The notes beneath the pieces are model-generated. The model made no database searches, had not been told where the DNA came from, and saw only the letters and a list, made by a program, of their open reading frames with translations. The translations under genes were made by a program, and so were the position numbers. A stretch of DNA of 64,000 bases from Heterodera schachtii (taxonomy: Eukaryota; Nematoda; Chromadorea; Rhabditida; Heteroderidae): NCBI GenBank assembly GCA_023374025.1, contig SIJG01000051.1, positions 65,019 to 129,018 on the forward strand, read 5' to 3'. How positions within the stretch are numbered: the first letter of the stretch is position 1; every line of letters begins with the position of its first letter. Shown one piece after another: positions 37,911 to 49,700 of this stretch.

Positions 37911-39929
37911 TTTTCTAAAAAAAGATTAATACAGCAATTTATTCAAAATATATTCCTTTGAATTTGTTTTTTCATGTTTTTTATTATAATGATGGCTTAT
38001 GCTATTAAAAGCATTAAGCATTGCCTATTCTAAGTAATAAATGATACCCAAATGCGCATATTTACAGAAATAGTGCTAGCTCTAACTTAAAATATCAATG
38101 ATAATAAGAAATTTTAAAAGCAATAATTTTATAATTTACTGAGAAAAATTTAGAGTATATTTTTCTCGAAGTTTTGAGCATTTTCGCGCAGCTTAAAGTT
38201 CCAAGGCCAAACAAACGGTCAAGAAACTGTGATTTTTGTAAGTTATTCAGTGCAAAAGAGTTAAACAGAAAATTTAGTAATTTGACGAAAACTTTTATTT
38301 GAAAAATTTCTAATCAGAATATTTGAATTTTTCACATGTCAACTCAAAGAAAAGAATTTTTTTTGTTAAGCAAAAATAACATTTTCTGTGACTGTGAGTT
38401 TCTTAACTAAAAATCACAGCCCTACTGATCAGCAAGAAGAAGGCAAAAACTTAATTGATCAACGTCATGGGATCAGTCAGCTGAGGACAACTCGGCAGAG
38501 GAGACGACTTGGCTAGAAAAAAAATTGAAAATTCCATTTAAAATAATAAAAAAATAATTAAAATTAAAAAAATAACTTGGGTTATCCATCGGCTGAATTT
38601 GCCATCTCCGAATTGTTCTCAGCTGACTGTTCCTGAGGCACATTGATGAAAAGTTTAAAAATGAGCCAGAAAATGAAAATTCCTACTCCTAATGCAGGAA
38701 TGAAGTGCAAAGTAAGCCCCAATTTTCTAGGAAATTAATTTTGTAAAATAATGAAAAAATATAAGCAAAATTGGCTTATTTATGCGCACAGTTTGAAAAT
38801 TTTTTTTCACTTTTAATATAGCAATATTGGATTAGCTTATATTTTTCAATTAAACAAAGAAATTTTTGGAAAAAAAGACATTAATATAAAAAAGAAATTG
38901 AGGACAAATTTAAGAAAAATGGTCATTTTCATTCATAAAATGTTCTCAATTTTCCCTTCCGTTCTGATGTCCTTACAATTGTCCCGGAAAATTCATTTTT
39001 CGTGGATAAATTAATTGATTTATAAAAATTATATTACGAAATTTAAAATTTTTTATCAGCCAAAATTCGCATTTAAAAAAAATAATTTTTTGCATAAATC
39101 CCCCGGGTACTGGGTTGCTGCGGGACAAGAAAAAGCCAGGATTCGGGTCGGGATTTTAAATGCATATTTTTTCCCCGGATTCTACGTAGTCTAATTAGTA
39201 GGAAAACATTTTCTTTTTGGTGTTTGCGTATAAAAGTCGGGACTTTTATTTGCATATTTTGGGATTTTTTATGCATATTTTGCCATTTTTTGTACATGGT
39301 TTATTAGATTATGCCTAAAATTAAATCCAAATCTGAAAGGATGTGCGAGTAGGTCACAGTGAGCTTTACTGCCGAAAATCTTGAGAAATTTTTAATTTGC
39401 AATTGCAAAAACAACCGATAAAATTTATAAGGAAAAAATTTTTTAAATTAATTTGCACCCTCTAATTTTCAAGTTTTTTGTGTATCTTTTGCGATTTTTG
39501 TGCATATTTGGTGCATATTTCAGGACTTTATTTGCATTTTTATGCGTATTTTGGCCAATTTTGGTGCACATTTTTGACAGCCCTGTTTATCAATCCATAA
39601 ATGGGCAAGAATCATTTATTTCATTTAAGTGCTCAAGAGAAATTCTTGAAAAAAGTCTCGGGCTTTTTGAATCTCGTTTTCGGCTTCGAGTCTCGCTGGG
39701 TCTCGAGTATCGGGAAATTTTCGGTCTCGAGCATATTATAATTCTCTTTTGAAAAAGTGACAAAAAAAAGAAAAAATCGCTTTAAAAATTGTTATTATGA
39801 CAAATCGTACAAAGCAATAAATTTATAATTTTTCTTTAATTCAAAAAGATTTGAAATTTAAGGCTTGAATTTTTAGTAACCAAACAATAATGCACATGAA
39901 AAATTGGAAAAACTCAGCGTAATTTTGCG
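37911..39929. other. Intergenic DNA with repeat fragments
   Basis: AT-rich with no supported gene apart from a possible single exon (separate entry at 38582). 39095-39590 contains a GC-richer repeat (CCCCGGGTACTGGG..., then phrases with TGCATATTTTGG). 39655-39740 carries a fragment rich in GTCTCGAG-like units akin to the ends of the 31851 hAT element. Confidence 0.5.
38582..38726 (-). CDS. Possible terminal exon with one membrane helix
   Basis: After an acceptor TTTCCTAG the minus strand is open for 48 codons including the stop. It reads a hydrophobic helix (LHFIPALGVGIFIFWLIF) and then an acidic, Asn/Ser-rich tail ending in a stop. The layout resembles the C-terminus of a single-pass membrane protein such as paralogue A next door. 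No upstream exon was found, so it may be a relic. Confidence 0.3.
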
Positions 39930-40598
39930 GACCGGGTCGACTGGGCGCCGCCGACTGGGCGCCGCCAACTGGGCGCCGCCGACTGGGCGCCGCCGACTGG
40001 GCGCCAGCTCAACTGGGCGCCGCCAACTGGGCGCCAAACCCCTTTTCCCTCACTACTGATAAAATATCGAAGCACAAAAAATTTCATTTTATATGTAATG
40101 AATTATCATCCCAAAGATTTATTTGTAAAATTCTAAGCATCCATCTGGTAATTAAAACATCGGCTCTATTATGGTAGTCGAAATAGGTATAAAAATAGGT
40201 ACCTAGGTAATAGGTAGAAAAACTCCCAAATAGGTCAATAGGTATTATAAAAATCATCGTAGAAGCCCCAAACCAAGTGGAAAATGAAAATGCTTTTTTC
40301 ATGCTTATCTGTGCATGTTAAGTGCGCAAAAATTTTAGGTATTTACCAAAAAAGGAAACCCTAATAACGAATTAAACAAGAATTAAGTGCAATGTGCCTG
40401 TGTATAAATATACATAACAAATAGTGTGATAATATAAATGGAAATAATTTTTTTGTGCTTCGATATTTTCTCAATTTAAAAAAGGGGTTTGGCGCCCAGT
40501 TGGCGGCGCCCAGTCGGCGGCGCCCAGTTGAGCTGGCGCCCAGTCGGCGGCGCCCAGTTGGCGGCGCCCAGTCGGCGGCGCCCAGTCGACCCCCACCG
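39930..40598. mobile_element. Foldback element with tandem CTGGGCGCCGCCGA arms, 669 bp
   Basis: The left arm has tandem units of ACTGGGCGCCGCC(G/A), ending GCGCCAAACCCC; the right arm is the exact inverse (GGGGTTTGGCGCCC...GTCGACCC). Inner arms continue inverted (ATATCGAAGCACAAAAA). A 10-base direct repeat, TAATTTTGCG, lies at 39920-39929 and 40599-40608; the true duplication could be 9 or 10 bp. The centre carries a decayed copy of the repeat family seen at 44166 and 48043 (CCCCAAACCAAGTGGAAAA). Confidence 0.82.
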
Positions 40599-40926
40599 TA
40601 ATTTTGCGATTATAATTTGACAAATTCAAAATGTTTTCAAAAAAAGCCAAACTTTTTAAAAGCTGAAAATAAAAAAATTACTTTTCGTGAATGTTGAAAA
40701 TTCCCACTATTTAGAGGCGCATCTTTTTGAAAAAAAAGCTTCGTGCTGTTTTTTTTAAATTTTTTTAGCATTTTTGTCGAGGAAATTTCTGCAAATCCTA
40801 AAAAAATCACAAAATTCCAAAAAATCGCGAAAAAGTGCCAAGTCAGCAGAAAAAAATCATTTGACTAAAACCCGAACTCTTCTATTTGTGAAATTTGATT
40901 CAATAAATTTCTCCAATTCAGCTGGG

Positions 40927-41607
40927 GGCTCTTGTGCAGTTTAGGCCCCATATACAAAAATTTTTCATTTTAGAATAAAATATGCCAATCTATAGGTTTT
41001 CGGGGTCGCTGATCACGAATCGGTACTTATCCCTTTTGTGACCCCCCCCCCCCTCGAAAATTTTTTTTACATTTGTTTCAAGGATAATTTTAGGCGCTAA
41101 AAACTGATCTACTGTTTATAACTGCATGCAATCTTAAAATAAACAGCTTATCCGCTTTCAGCGCCTAAAATTAACAAAGAAAAAATGTATAAAAAAAATT
41201 TTCGGAGGGGGGGGGGGTCACAAAAGGGATAAGTACCCGCGAAAATCCGGCATCCATTTCGGCCAATTCCAAATCCCGGACCCGAAAACTCGAACAAGAA
41301 GTCGAAAAATTAAAATTTTTTATTTTTCATTTTTAGTCTAAAAATAGTTTAAATGATTTTTAATTGAAGCACTGATGACTTTCAGTTCGTTTCCGTGCAT
41401 TTAAACAATGTTGACCAATAATATGAAAACCAAAAATTTTAATTTTCGACTTTTTGTTCGAATTCGAGTCCGGGATTTGGAATTGGACGAAATGAATACC
41501 GGATTCGCGATCAGCGATCACGAAAACCTATAGATTGGCATATTTTATTCTGAAATGTAAAAAAAAAAATTTTGTATATGGGGCGGGGCCTAAACTGCAC
41601 AAGAGCC
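40927..41607. mobile_element. Inverted-repeat element inserted at a 3' splice site, 681 bp
   Basis: The ends GGCTCTTGTGCAGTTTAGG and CCTAAACTGCACAAGAGCC are inverted and extend over 100 bp with small differences. The exact 8-bp duplication CAGCTGGG lies at 40919-40926 and 41608-41615. Poly-C and poly-G runs flanked by AAGGGATAAGTACC-type text sit inside as a second inverted pair. The right copy of the duplication provides the CAG of the F-box gene's acceptor. Confidence 0.85.
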
Positions 41608-41610
41608 CAG

Positions 41611-43275
41611 CTGGGTGTGCAACGACGTTTGGCTGAACATTCTGCCCTTTTTTGACCATGCTCAACTCGGTCTCACATTGGCACTGCTTTCGCCACGTTT
41701 TGAAGCGTTGGTGGACAAACATTTCTATGGCAAAAGCGAATTGGCAATTTGGAGGAAAATCAGAATTGACTTGAACGGAAACGCGGGGAGATTTATGGTT
41801 TACCGCCAGGGCATGGAGAACACTGCGCAGAAGAGCCAAAGCTTTACGTTTTCATGGGCAACTTCAAACACTTGGAATTTCCATTTCCGAATCGTCCGCT
41901 GCCCAGCAAAATTCGCTTTAAGGACCTTCAGATTAAGTAATTCTTCAAAATTTGATAGATTCGGATTTAATGCAAAAAATCTCAGTTACATAGACAATTC
42001 CGTCATCGCATTTCTCCGTGCCAACCAACACATTTTTGACGCAGGAACTAATTTACACATGGCTATTTACTCCTCCACATCCCAAACTGATCCCATGCCG
42101 AATTGGATGGTTTTTGTGCGTAAAATTTGGCCGATTTTTGCGACAAACATTCACCGTTTGGCCTTTTCCAACGAGCAGCACCTGAACAATTCAACTCGTT
42201 TTTGACTCAACTCTTTTTATTGTTCCAACTCGTTTTTATTACTTCAACTCGTTTTTTGGGTCGAAACCCGAAAATCGTGCCAAATTGCTTAAATTTTAAA
42301 ATTTTTTGACCTGTTTTAACTTCGAAATGCTTTTCAATTAGGTTAGCATATTTTTCTAACTGTATTTTGGTCAATTCTAAATTTTGTAATTTCAAAAAAA
42401 AAGGTTTTCTAACTTTTTAAAAAAAAATTTTAATTTTGTTTTCGGTAAAAACGGATGTCCTATTCGTGATCAGCGACCCTTAAAACCCCCGGAAATATGT
42501 TTTCAGGTCGTAATAAAAAAAAAAAAAAATTTCGTCAAAAAAACTGTTCAAAAGAAAGTTAGAAAACTCGGATTTTCAAATTTTGGTCTTAAGCTATTAA
42601 AAATCACTTAAAATGACATAAAAAGTTTTCCGAATTAAAATAGGTCAAAAAATTTTAAAATTTAAGCAATTTGGCCACGATTTTCGGGTTTCGACCCAAA
42701 ACGAGTTGAAGTAATAAAAACGAGTTGGAACAATAAAAACGAGTTGAGTCAAAAACGAGTCGATACAAAAACGAGTTGGCCAAAAACGAGTTGAAGTTTT
42801 ACCGTTCCCGCCCAGCTCTATTTTTTTACCACACATATTTGTTATAATTGAAAAATCTATAGGAATTCAGTTAAACCCTCGCTTTTGATTTTTCGCTTTG
42901 TTTAGACATTTCTCCGTGCCAGCATTTCTGCCAATTACAAAATTCGACTTGAATTTTATACGTCAATAAAAATTGAGCCATTTGAATTGGTGAACGAATG
43001 GACCAAAGAAAAGCTGACACTGACGAAAGATGGTGACCATGAAACTCACAGTTTTCTGAATCTTTGGCTGCTGATGCGATGTCCAATTGGGGAGACGGCG
43101 CCGATTCATTGGGAAGACGGAAATTCGAACAATTTGAACACCGTCTATTTTTCACTTAATAGTGATATTAATTGCATTGGGTAAACAGCAATATATTTGT
43201 TTTTTATTGCTAAATAATTCATTAAATTGATTTAGGCCATTGTCTCCGCCAGCAGCAGCCCAAATCAATGCATAA
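41611..43275 (+). pseudogene. F-box-like gene copy 2, interrupted by a foldback element
   Basis: Exon 41611-41935 begins right after the acceptor and reads VCNDVWLNILPFFDHAQLG then LALLSPRFEALVDKHF, the F-box-like domain. A frame shift near 41830-41845 is needed to reach the conserved PNRPLPSKIRFKDLQI. Exon 41986-42189 reads YIDNSVIAFLRANQHIFD and VFVRKIWPIFATN, then runs into the foldback element at 42190. The C-terminal exon 42906-43180 reads FELVNEWTKEKLTL and ends INCIG; a small final exon may lie at 43236-43275. The middle part, including the region that in copy 1 reads SKWLHSPRKDGQPK, is missing. So the gene has the family layout of an SCF-type adaptor but is very likely non-functional. 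Confidence 0.75.
42190..42795. mobile_element. Foldback element with CAACTCGTTTTT tandem arms
   Basis: Left arm 42190 to about 42320: repeated (T)CAACTCGTTTTTG units separated by short spacers, then GGGTCGAAACCCGAAAATCG. Right arm, about 42630-42795: the inverse, with more units (six ACGAGTTG/ACGAGTCG). No clean target duplication was found. It sits in the F-box copy 2 coding sequence and replaces part of it. Confidence 0.75.
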
Positions 43276-43778
43276 TTTGGCCTTTAAAGAGTCCCGAGGG
43301 CCCAGTGATCAGCAAAAGAAAGGAATTGATCAGTTTAATCACTAATTGAGAATGGAAATGATTTGGTGCCATTTCTCTTTGAAAATGCTTTTTTATTTGA
43401 TTTTTTGAACAAAAAAAAACTTGATCGTATCTGAATCCAGTTCTAAATTAAAATTTTCAATTTTTTCTGCATTCGACACCCCATCATTCTTTGATCGGAT
43501 AACCCTATTGAGATTCGTCGAGCTGAAAAGTTCCAAAAATCTTATAGGCTTCTTAATTTATTTTATTAAAAGTTAATTTTCTCCCGGTGTCGCCCGCAGG
43601 CATAAAATTTTTTGGCTAATATATACGGTAATCGTATTCTCGCCTTTTCGGATTTCTTTGATTTTTTAAAGCTGAACTAATAAAAAAATTATAGCCTTGG
43701 CCGAAATGACCCCCGACACGTATTGACCTTTTGGAAATCTTTCAAAAAAGTAAAAATAACAAAGTTCATTGATCAAGA
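43276..43778. other. Short convergent intergenic region
   Basis: It separates the 3' end of the F-box copy from the 3' end of the minus-strand solute-binding-like gene. It is AT-rich with no coding signal; near 43588 there is a phrase like the dispersed repeats (CGGTGTCGCCCGCAGGC). Confidence 0.5.
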
Positions 43779-46700
43779 TCACTGAGGTCGTACATCAGTC
43801 TCAAGCGGTCGAATGACGCATTTGCTGATGTCCAAAAACAGGGCAATCTGTCGGCCAAAGCGTTGCCGACCATCAATATTGGACATGAATTCAACAAATT
43901 TCTGATGGCTTGAGTTCGGATAGTCCCATATTTGTCTTCGGTTTTGCTTTGGCTGCACATCCGTACGCACTGACCAAGTCTGGACCGAACTCTGAAAAAT
44001 TGACATGAAAATGTGCTTGTTTATGCATTGAAAGAAAGGAAATTAGAGAAAACGAATGCAAAAAATAATGGATAAAAAAAAATTACAAATGATAAAACTA
44101 ATTTATTTAAACTTTTTTTGTATAACCATGTTTATTAATTTTTTTTAATATTCCATGCTAATAACTAGGGTTGGGATTTCTAGGCACAAAAAATCACGAA
44201 ATAGACAATTAAAAAGGCAGAAAAAATTCGCAAAATAGGCATTAAATAGGCACAAAAATCCTCGAATAGACTATAAAATAGGCATATAAAATCGTTTTTC
44301 AGGTAACAAACACATAAAAACTTAATCTAAACACTTAATTTTAGTTATATTTAATTTGTAAAATTATTAAATATTTTAAAGTTTTTAGAATAAGGATAAT
44401 TTAAACCAAAAATTTTTATCAAGAAAAAAAAAATGATAGGACATCAATTTTGTGGAAATTTTTTCCGAAAATCCTGAAAAGGCGCTAAAAAAGGCGAAAT
44501 AGGCACACGTTTAGGGACAAAAAGTCGAAAATAGACAAAATTAGGCATTGTAAAAGTCATCTTAGACCAGGGCTCGGATCGAAAATTTTTCAAAATAATA
44601 ACATCAAGGCCAAAAATAAGCTTTTAGGGTCAAAAATAAGGACATTTCGTAAAATTGCTTCAAATCAGTTATTTTTACAATTTATTCGATCAAAAATGTA
44701 TTAAATATTATATTTTCACCTCCCATTAATCGATTTTAACAAGTTTGGTGAGGAATTAAGCAAATCGTAAATTTCAGTGCATTCGAAATCAAAAAATCAG
44801 ATTTTTAAACTCTTTTTTTGCGGCGCATTTTCCAAAAAACTTTTGGTGAATGGGCGAGGGGAGGGGGTCCGGCGGTGCCGATAGGCGCCGCCGGGAAAAT
44901 TTTTTAAATTTTAATTGCGATTTGTTAACAGATTTTAATCAAAAAAGGTCAATTTTTGCAATTAAAAGTCAATTGACGACTTTTTTTCGCTTTTAAAAAC
45001 GCTTTTTTACGGCGCGGCGCGCTTCTTCCAAAAATTTAGGGAAAAAAGAGGGTCCGGTGGCGCCGATAGGCGCCGCCGGGAAAAATTTTGTAATTTTTAT
45101 GCGATTTGTTAACAGATTTTGTCCAAAAATGACCAAATTTTGCCTCAAATCTTATATTTTCTTAATAAAATATTGAAATTCTGCCATAAAATTTCAAAAT
45201 TATGAATATATTTATGAAGGGGGCGGGAGGGGAGGAGGGGGGGGGGGGAAGAGGAGGGAGGGGGAGGAGAGAAGAGGGTGGAAGGGGAGGGGGGGGAGAG
45301 GAGGAAGGGGGGGGGGAGAAGAGGGGGGAAGAAGGGGGGGGGGGAGAGGAGGGAGGGGAGAGAGAGGAGAGGGTGGAAGAAGGGGGGAGGGGGGAGAGGG
45401 AAGAGGAGGAATGGGGAGGGGGGGGGGGGGAGACGAGGAAGGGGGGGGGGGGGGATGGCGCGTGGGCCTTTGTGAAATCGGTAAAAATATCACACTAGGA
45501 ATTGTTTATTATATGTACAGAGATCATCTACGTTTGCATTAGCTTAGTTTGGAATCCAGGACTCAAGATCGGTGCTTGGCATTTTTAAAAAAGCTTTGAA
45601 TCTAAGCTAATTTATTTTTTTGTGAAATCGGTAAAATAGCACATAAGGGATACTTGGCTATATGTTTAAAGAGCACCTACTTTGAATTGGCATCATTTAA
45701 TATGCCGAACTCAAGATTGGTACTTGGCATTTTTGCAGGGGAGGGGGGGGGGAGAGAGAGAGGAGAAGGTGGCTGCAAGGAGGGGGAGTGGAGAGAAAGG
45801 AGAGGGGGATGAGGGGGGGGGGGGGGTGGGGAGTGGGGGAGCGTGGGGAGAGGGGCCGGAGGCCCCGTACGAGGCCGCGAAGCGACCGAGTGAGTACCTT
45901 TGCGCGATAAAAAGCATTAGTCAACTGTTCCTTGCTGGCACCGGTGTTAAAAGCGCCCCCGGCGCTTTAACAGGGCCCATCGGGCCCTGGTTAAGAAATA
46001 AGAACAAAATAAGAACAATAGCCCGAAATAAGGACAAATCTTACAAATAAGGACATTTTTATTTTGTAAGATTTGGACCCTCCAAATAAGGACAAATCTT
46101 ATAAATAAGGACAGATCCGAGCCCTGTCTTAGACACCCCAAACCAAGCGGAAAAGGCGTGTTTATTTGAGCGTATCAAGTGCATAGAATTTAATCATTTG
46201 CCTAAAAAACCCAATCCTACTAATAACAAGGGATGATATTTTAGGTTTTTATTAGGCCTAAAAGTTTCCGAAAAATACCCCCTAAGAAGCATTTTTATCA
46301 ATTAAAAATATCATCCCTACTAATAACATAAATAAATTTATATTTGTGCATTCGAAAAAGTTATGGTCATAATTTCAAAATGAATTTTTCAAAAGCAGCA
46401 TTTAATTGGTTACGGGTGACATTTGGGGTCGTTTTCGTACGAGCGCAAGTTCTTATTTGTATTCAGAAATTATGTTCAGCCTGTATCGAAAATGGGTATT
46501 CTCTCTGTTGCTAATTTCACTCACCGGTCCGTCGGTGTCCAATTGCCAACTCATGAACAGCTTGGCGGCCTCGGGATGCTTTGTCCCCTTCAAAATTGCC
46601 GCGTACATGGCATACGTGGTGAATGGGTCGTTGTCGGCCAGCATCACAAATTCAGTTGCCGCATTCGCGTTGTTTGGGAAGGAGCCAAAACCGCCAATGC

Positions 46701-49700
46701 CCACCTTGATTCGTCAAAAATTTAACATCAATTCGTACCGTATTTCGGTAAAAGTATAATAATTGGCATGTTATTAAGTTTGGAAAAATTGAAGAATACT
46801 ACCAATTTTGATTTTGCATATAAATTATATACTATTCGATTCGTCTCGATGAGAGAAATCGAATGGTGCAATTTTTAGGCGTCGGCAACCAATCCCTGAA
46901 GAGTTACAGACCCGGGACTGAAGTGTCCAAATGGCTTTGGGACTGAACCGTCCAAAGTCAAAAATCGCTTGAAAATGGATATTTTCTTAATAAATAGCAA
47001 ATTATGTTTAGTGATAATTATTATGCCTTTGATATAATCGGTTTTGTTAAATTGGTGAGCGTATTTTCGCCAAAACACCGCACACTCGACTACGGCGGCC
47101 AGTAGGTGGGGCGAGACTACGGGCTACGGAAGAAGTCCGCGCGTGATCCGCAGGCGGTTGACTGATTGGCGGGGGCCCTTCGGGCCCCCGCAGTCAACCG
47201 CCTGTGGCGCTCGTCAGATTTTTCCTCCGCCCTCCGTCTCGCCCCACTACTTGCTCCGTCTTCGCATGCTCGCTAAGGCGGGCGCTGCGCACCCTCAAAA
47301 AGGGATCCCTTGTATGTGTTTTGTCAAAATTTTCACATATTCTTACATTAGAGACGAAAATAATCTATTTCTGTATGTTTTTTTTGGAGATTCATATGTT
47401 TTTTGACATTGGACGGTTCAGTCCCAGAGCCATTTGGCCACTTCAGTCCCGGGTCTGTAACTCCAGGGATTGGTTGCCGACGCTTAAAAATTGCACCATT
47501 CGATTTCTCTCATCGAGACGAATCGAATGGTATATAATTTATATGCAAAATCAAAATTGGTAGTATTCTTCAATTTTACCTTAAGTTTCGTACTTTATTT
47601 CTTTATAGGGCATTCGATAACAATTTATCGATTTATATGGTATTTACTGTATGGTCCATACGGTTCATCCGATAAATTCTGTGCCATTCATAATGCAAAA
47701 CTGCCCAGTCGAGCCATAAGAAAACCCATAAATTAATTTTTACCCACCTTCACGGTGCCATTTTCAACCATTGCTGCCAACGGAATTCCTCCGCAAATGA
47801 GCCGCGGATTTTGTTTGGCAAATTGACTCAACCATCCCCAACCGAATTTGTCAATAATCTTGAGAAAAGAAAAATGTCTAATGAAACTATTAGTTAGTAA
47901 AATTTATAAATATTGGTGATAAATGCAGTCGAAAAATGCGCTTTGAAAATTTTTTAAAGTAACTTATGAAAAAGTAACAATAACTTAATGTATTTTTATT
48001 TTTGTTATTGTTTTATATTTTAATTTTGAATTTTATTATTAAAAGGGCTTCGTTTTTTAGGCACAAAAAATCGCGAAATAGGCATTAAATAGGCACAAAA
48101 ATCCCCGAATAGGCACAAAAATAGGAAAATAAAAATTTTTATTAACGCTTTTTAGGTGACAAAACACGTAAAAATTAACCAAAATACTTAATTTTGGTAA
48201 TATTTAAATTGTTTTAAAAGTTTTTTAGAATAAGCACAATTTTTAAACCAAAAATTTTTATCAAAAAAAATAATTAATTTTTGGGAATAAGTTTTTGTGA
48301 AAACTTTTTAAAATTCTGAGGGGTGAAATAGGCACAAAAATAGGCATTTATGTATTAAGCACAAAAAGTCCAAAATAGGCAAAGTTAGGCATTATAAAAG
48401 GCATCATAGACACCCCAAACCAAGTGGAAAAGGCGAGTTTATTTGAGCGTATCAAGTGCACAGAAATTTTAGGCATTTGTCTAAAAAACGAAGCCCTAAT
48501 TATTAATTCGTGTTTTCCTAATTTCCAATTCTACCGAAAGTTAAAATAATCGGACCTAAATTTTATGTTAATTTTTCCGTTTTCCAATGAGTTTGTCCAA
48601 TTCCTCACTTGTTTGTATAGGAACAAAACTGCATCATCGTAGCTCGGATCGACAGTGCCAATGTTCCCATTGCTGAACTCGGGTTTCAATAAATCGCCAA
48701 ATGTTAGCGACCGATCGGATGCATTTGAGGAGACTAAGTTTTTGTTGATGGTTGAGCCCAAGACCATCACCTTAATCAGACAGATCGAATTCGATTTCCA
48801 AAAGATGATGATGGTATTATACAACGATAATTAAAGCGGTTAAAATATGTTTTTTACAGAGTAAATTTTTGACAAATATAAAAATTATTTTCAACAAAAA
48901 AGTACAGTAAGGGGAAGCAACGAGGGATGGCATTTCGAGGCCCCAAAAATTTTTGGAAATCGGAATTCCGACCCCAAAAATGTCGGAAGTCGAAAATTTT
49001 TGAAAAAATAAATTTGTGAACAGATTTTGTCCAAAAATGACCAAATTTTATGCTTCTGAGTTTTATTAGGAAGTAAAAATGAAGTAGAATGTACATAGAA
49101 AAATTAATTATTTCACAATTTAAAATAAACCATTTGAATTGGAAAAAGTTAAAAAAAAAAAAAAAAGAAATTTCCAACTTTTTCAAAAATTTCGGAAATC
49201 GAAATTCCGGCGTCAAAATCTTTTTCGGAAACGGAATTCCGCCCCTAAAAATGTTCGAAATCGGAATTCCGTGCCATCCCTGGTAGCAACCGTTCCCTCT
49301 TCGGTCCTCTAACCGTCTGTTGCTCTTAAAAAAAACCGAAATTTTTCTTTTTATAGCAAAATAATTGAAAATTAATTAATGAAAAATTTTAAGATGGATT
49401 ATTTCTTCACATAAACATACATTTAGCCCCGTGTAAAATCCGTCTTGGTCACGGAATGCACCGTAAACTTTGTCCCAACCACGGGGTTTGTAGGCAACCA
49501 ATTTGCCAAGCCACTTCCATCTTGCAAAGTCTTGCAACGTTTGCAGCATGACAATGTCCGGCACAATGCCCTCCGGGGTGACCATTTGGAGGTCCACCCG
49601 TGGGCCTTGGAACACTGAGTAATCCACGGGAATGGCAATGCTGATATTGGGAAAACGTTGTTCAAATGCTTGCTTAAGTAGATCCTGGGAAGAAATTTGA

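Larger units (their letters stand above)
44166..46219. mobile_element. Outer hAT-type element hosting a second hAT element
   Basis: The ends TAGGGTTGGG and CCCAATCCTA carry inner homology TCTAGGCA / TGCCTAAA. The exact 8-bp duplication CTAATAAC lies at 44158-44165 and 46220-46227. Without the nested 1559-bp element and its duplication the outer copy is about 490 bp, much like its relative at 48043-48498, which shares CACCCCAAACCAAG and TTTATTTGAGCGTATC. It lies in intron 5 of the solute-binding-like gene. Confidence 0.85.

Noticed and set aside
45202..45498. Gly/Glu-rich (plus) and Pro/Ser-rich (minus) open frames
   Set aside because: Composition artefact of a purine-only array inside a nested transposable element.
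46406..46759. Plus-strand frames of 117 and 100 residues
   Set aside because: Antisense of exon 5 of the solute-binding-like gene, whose minus-strand frame matches family motifs and joins in phase.
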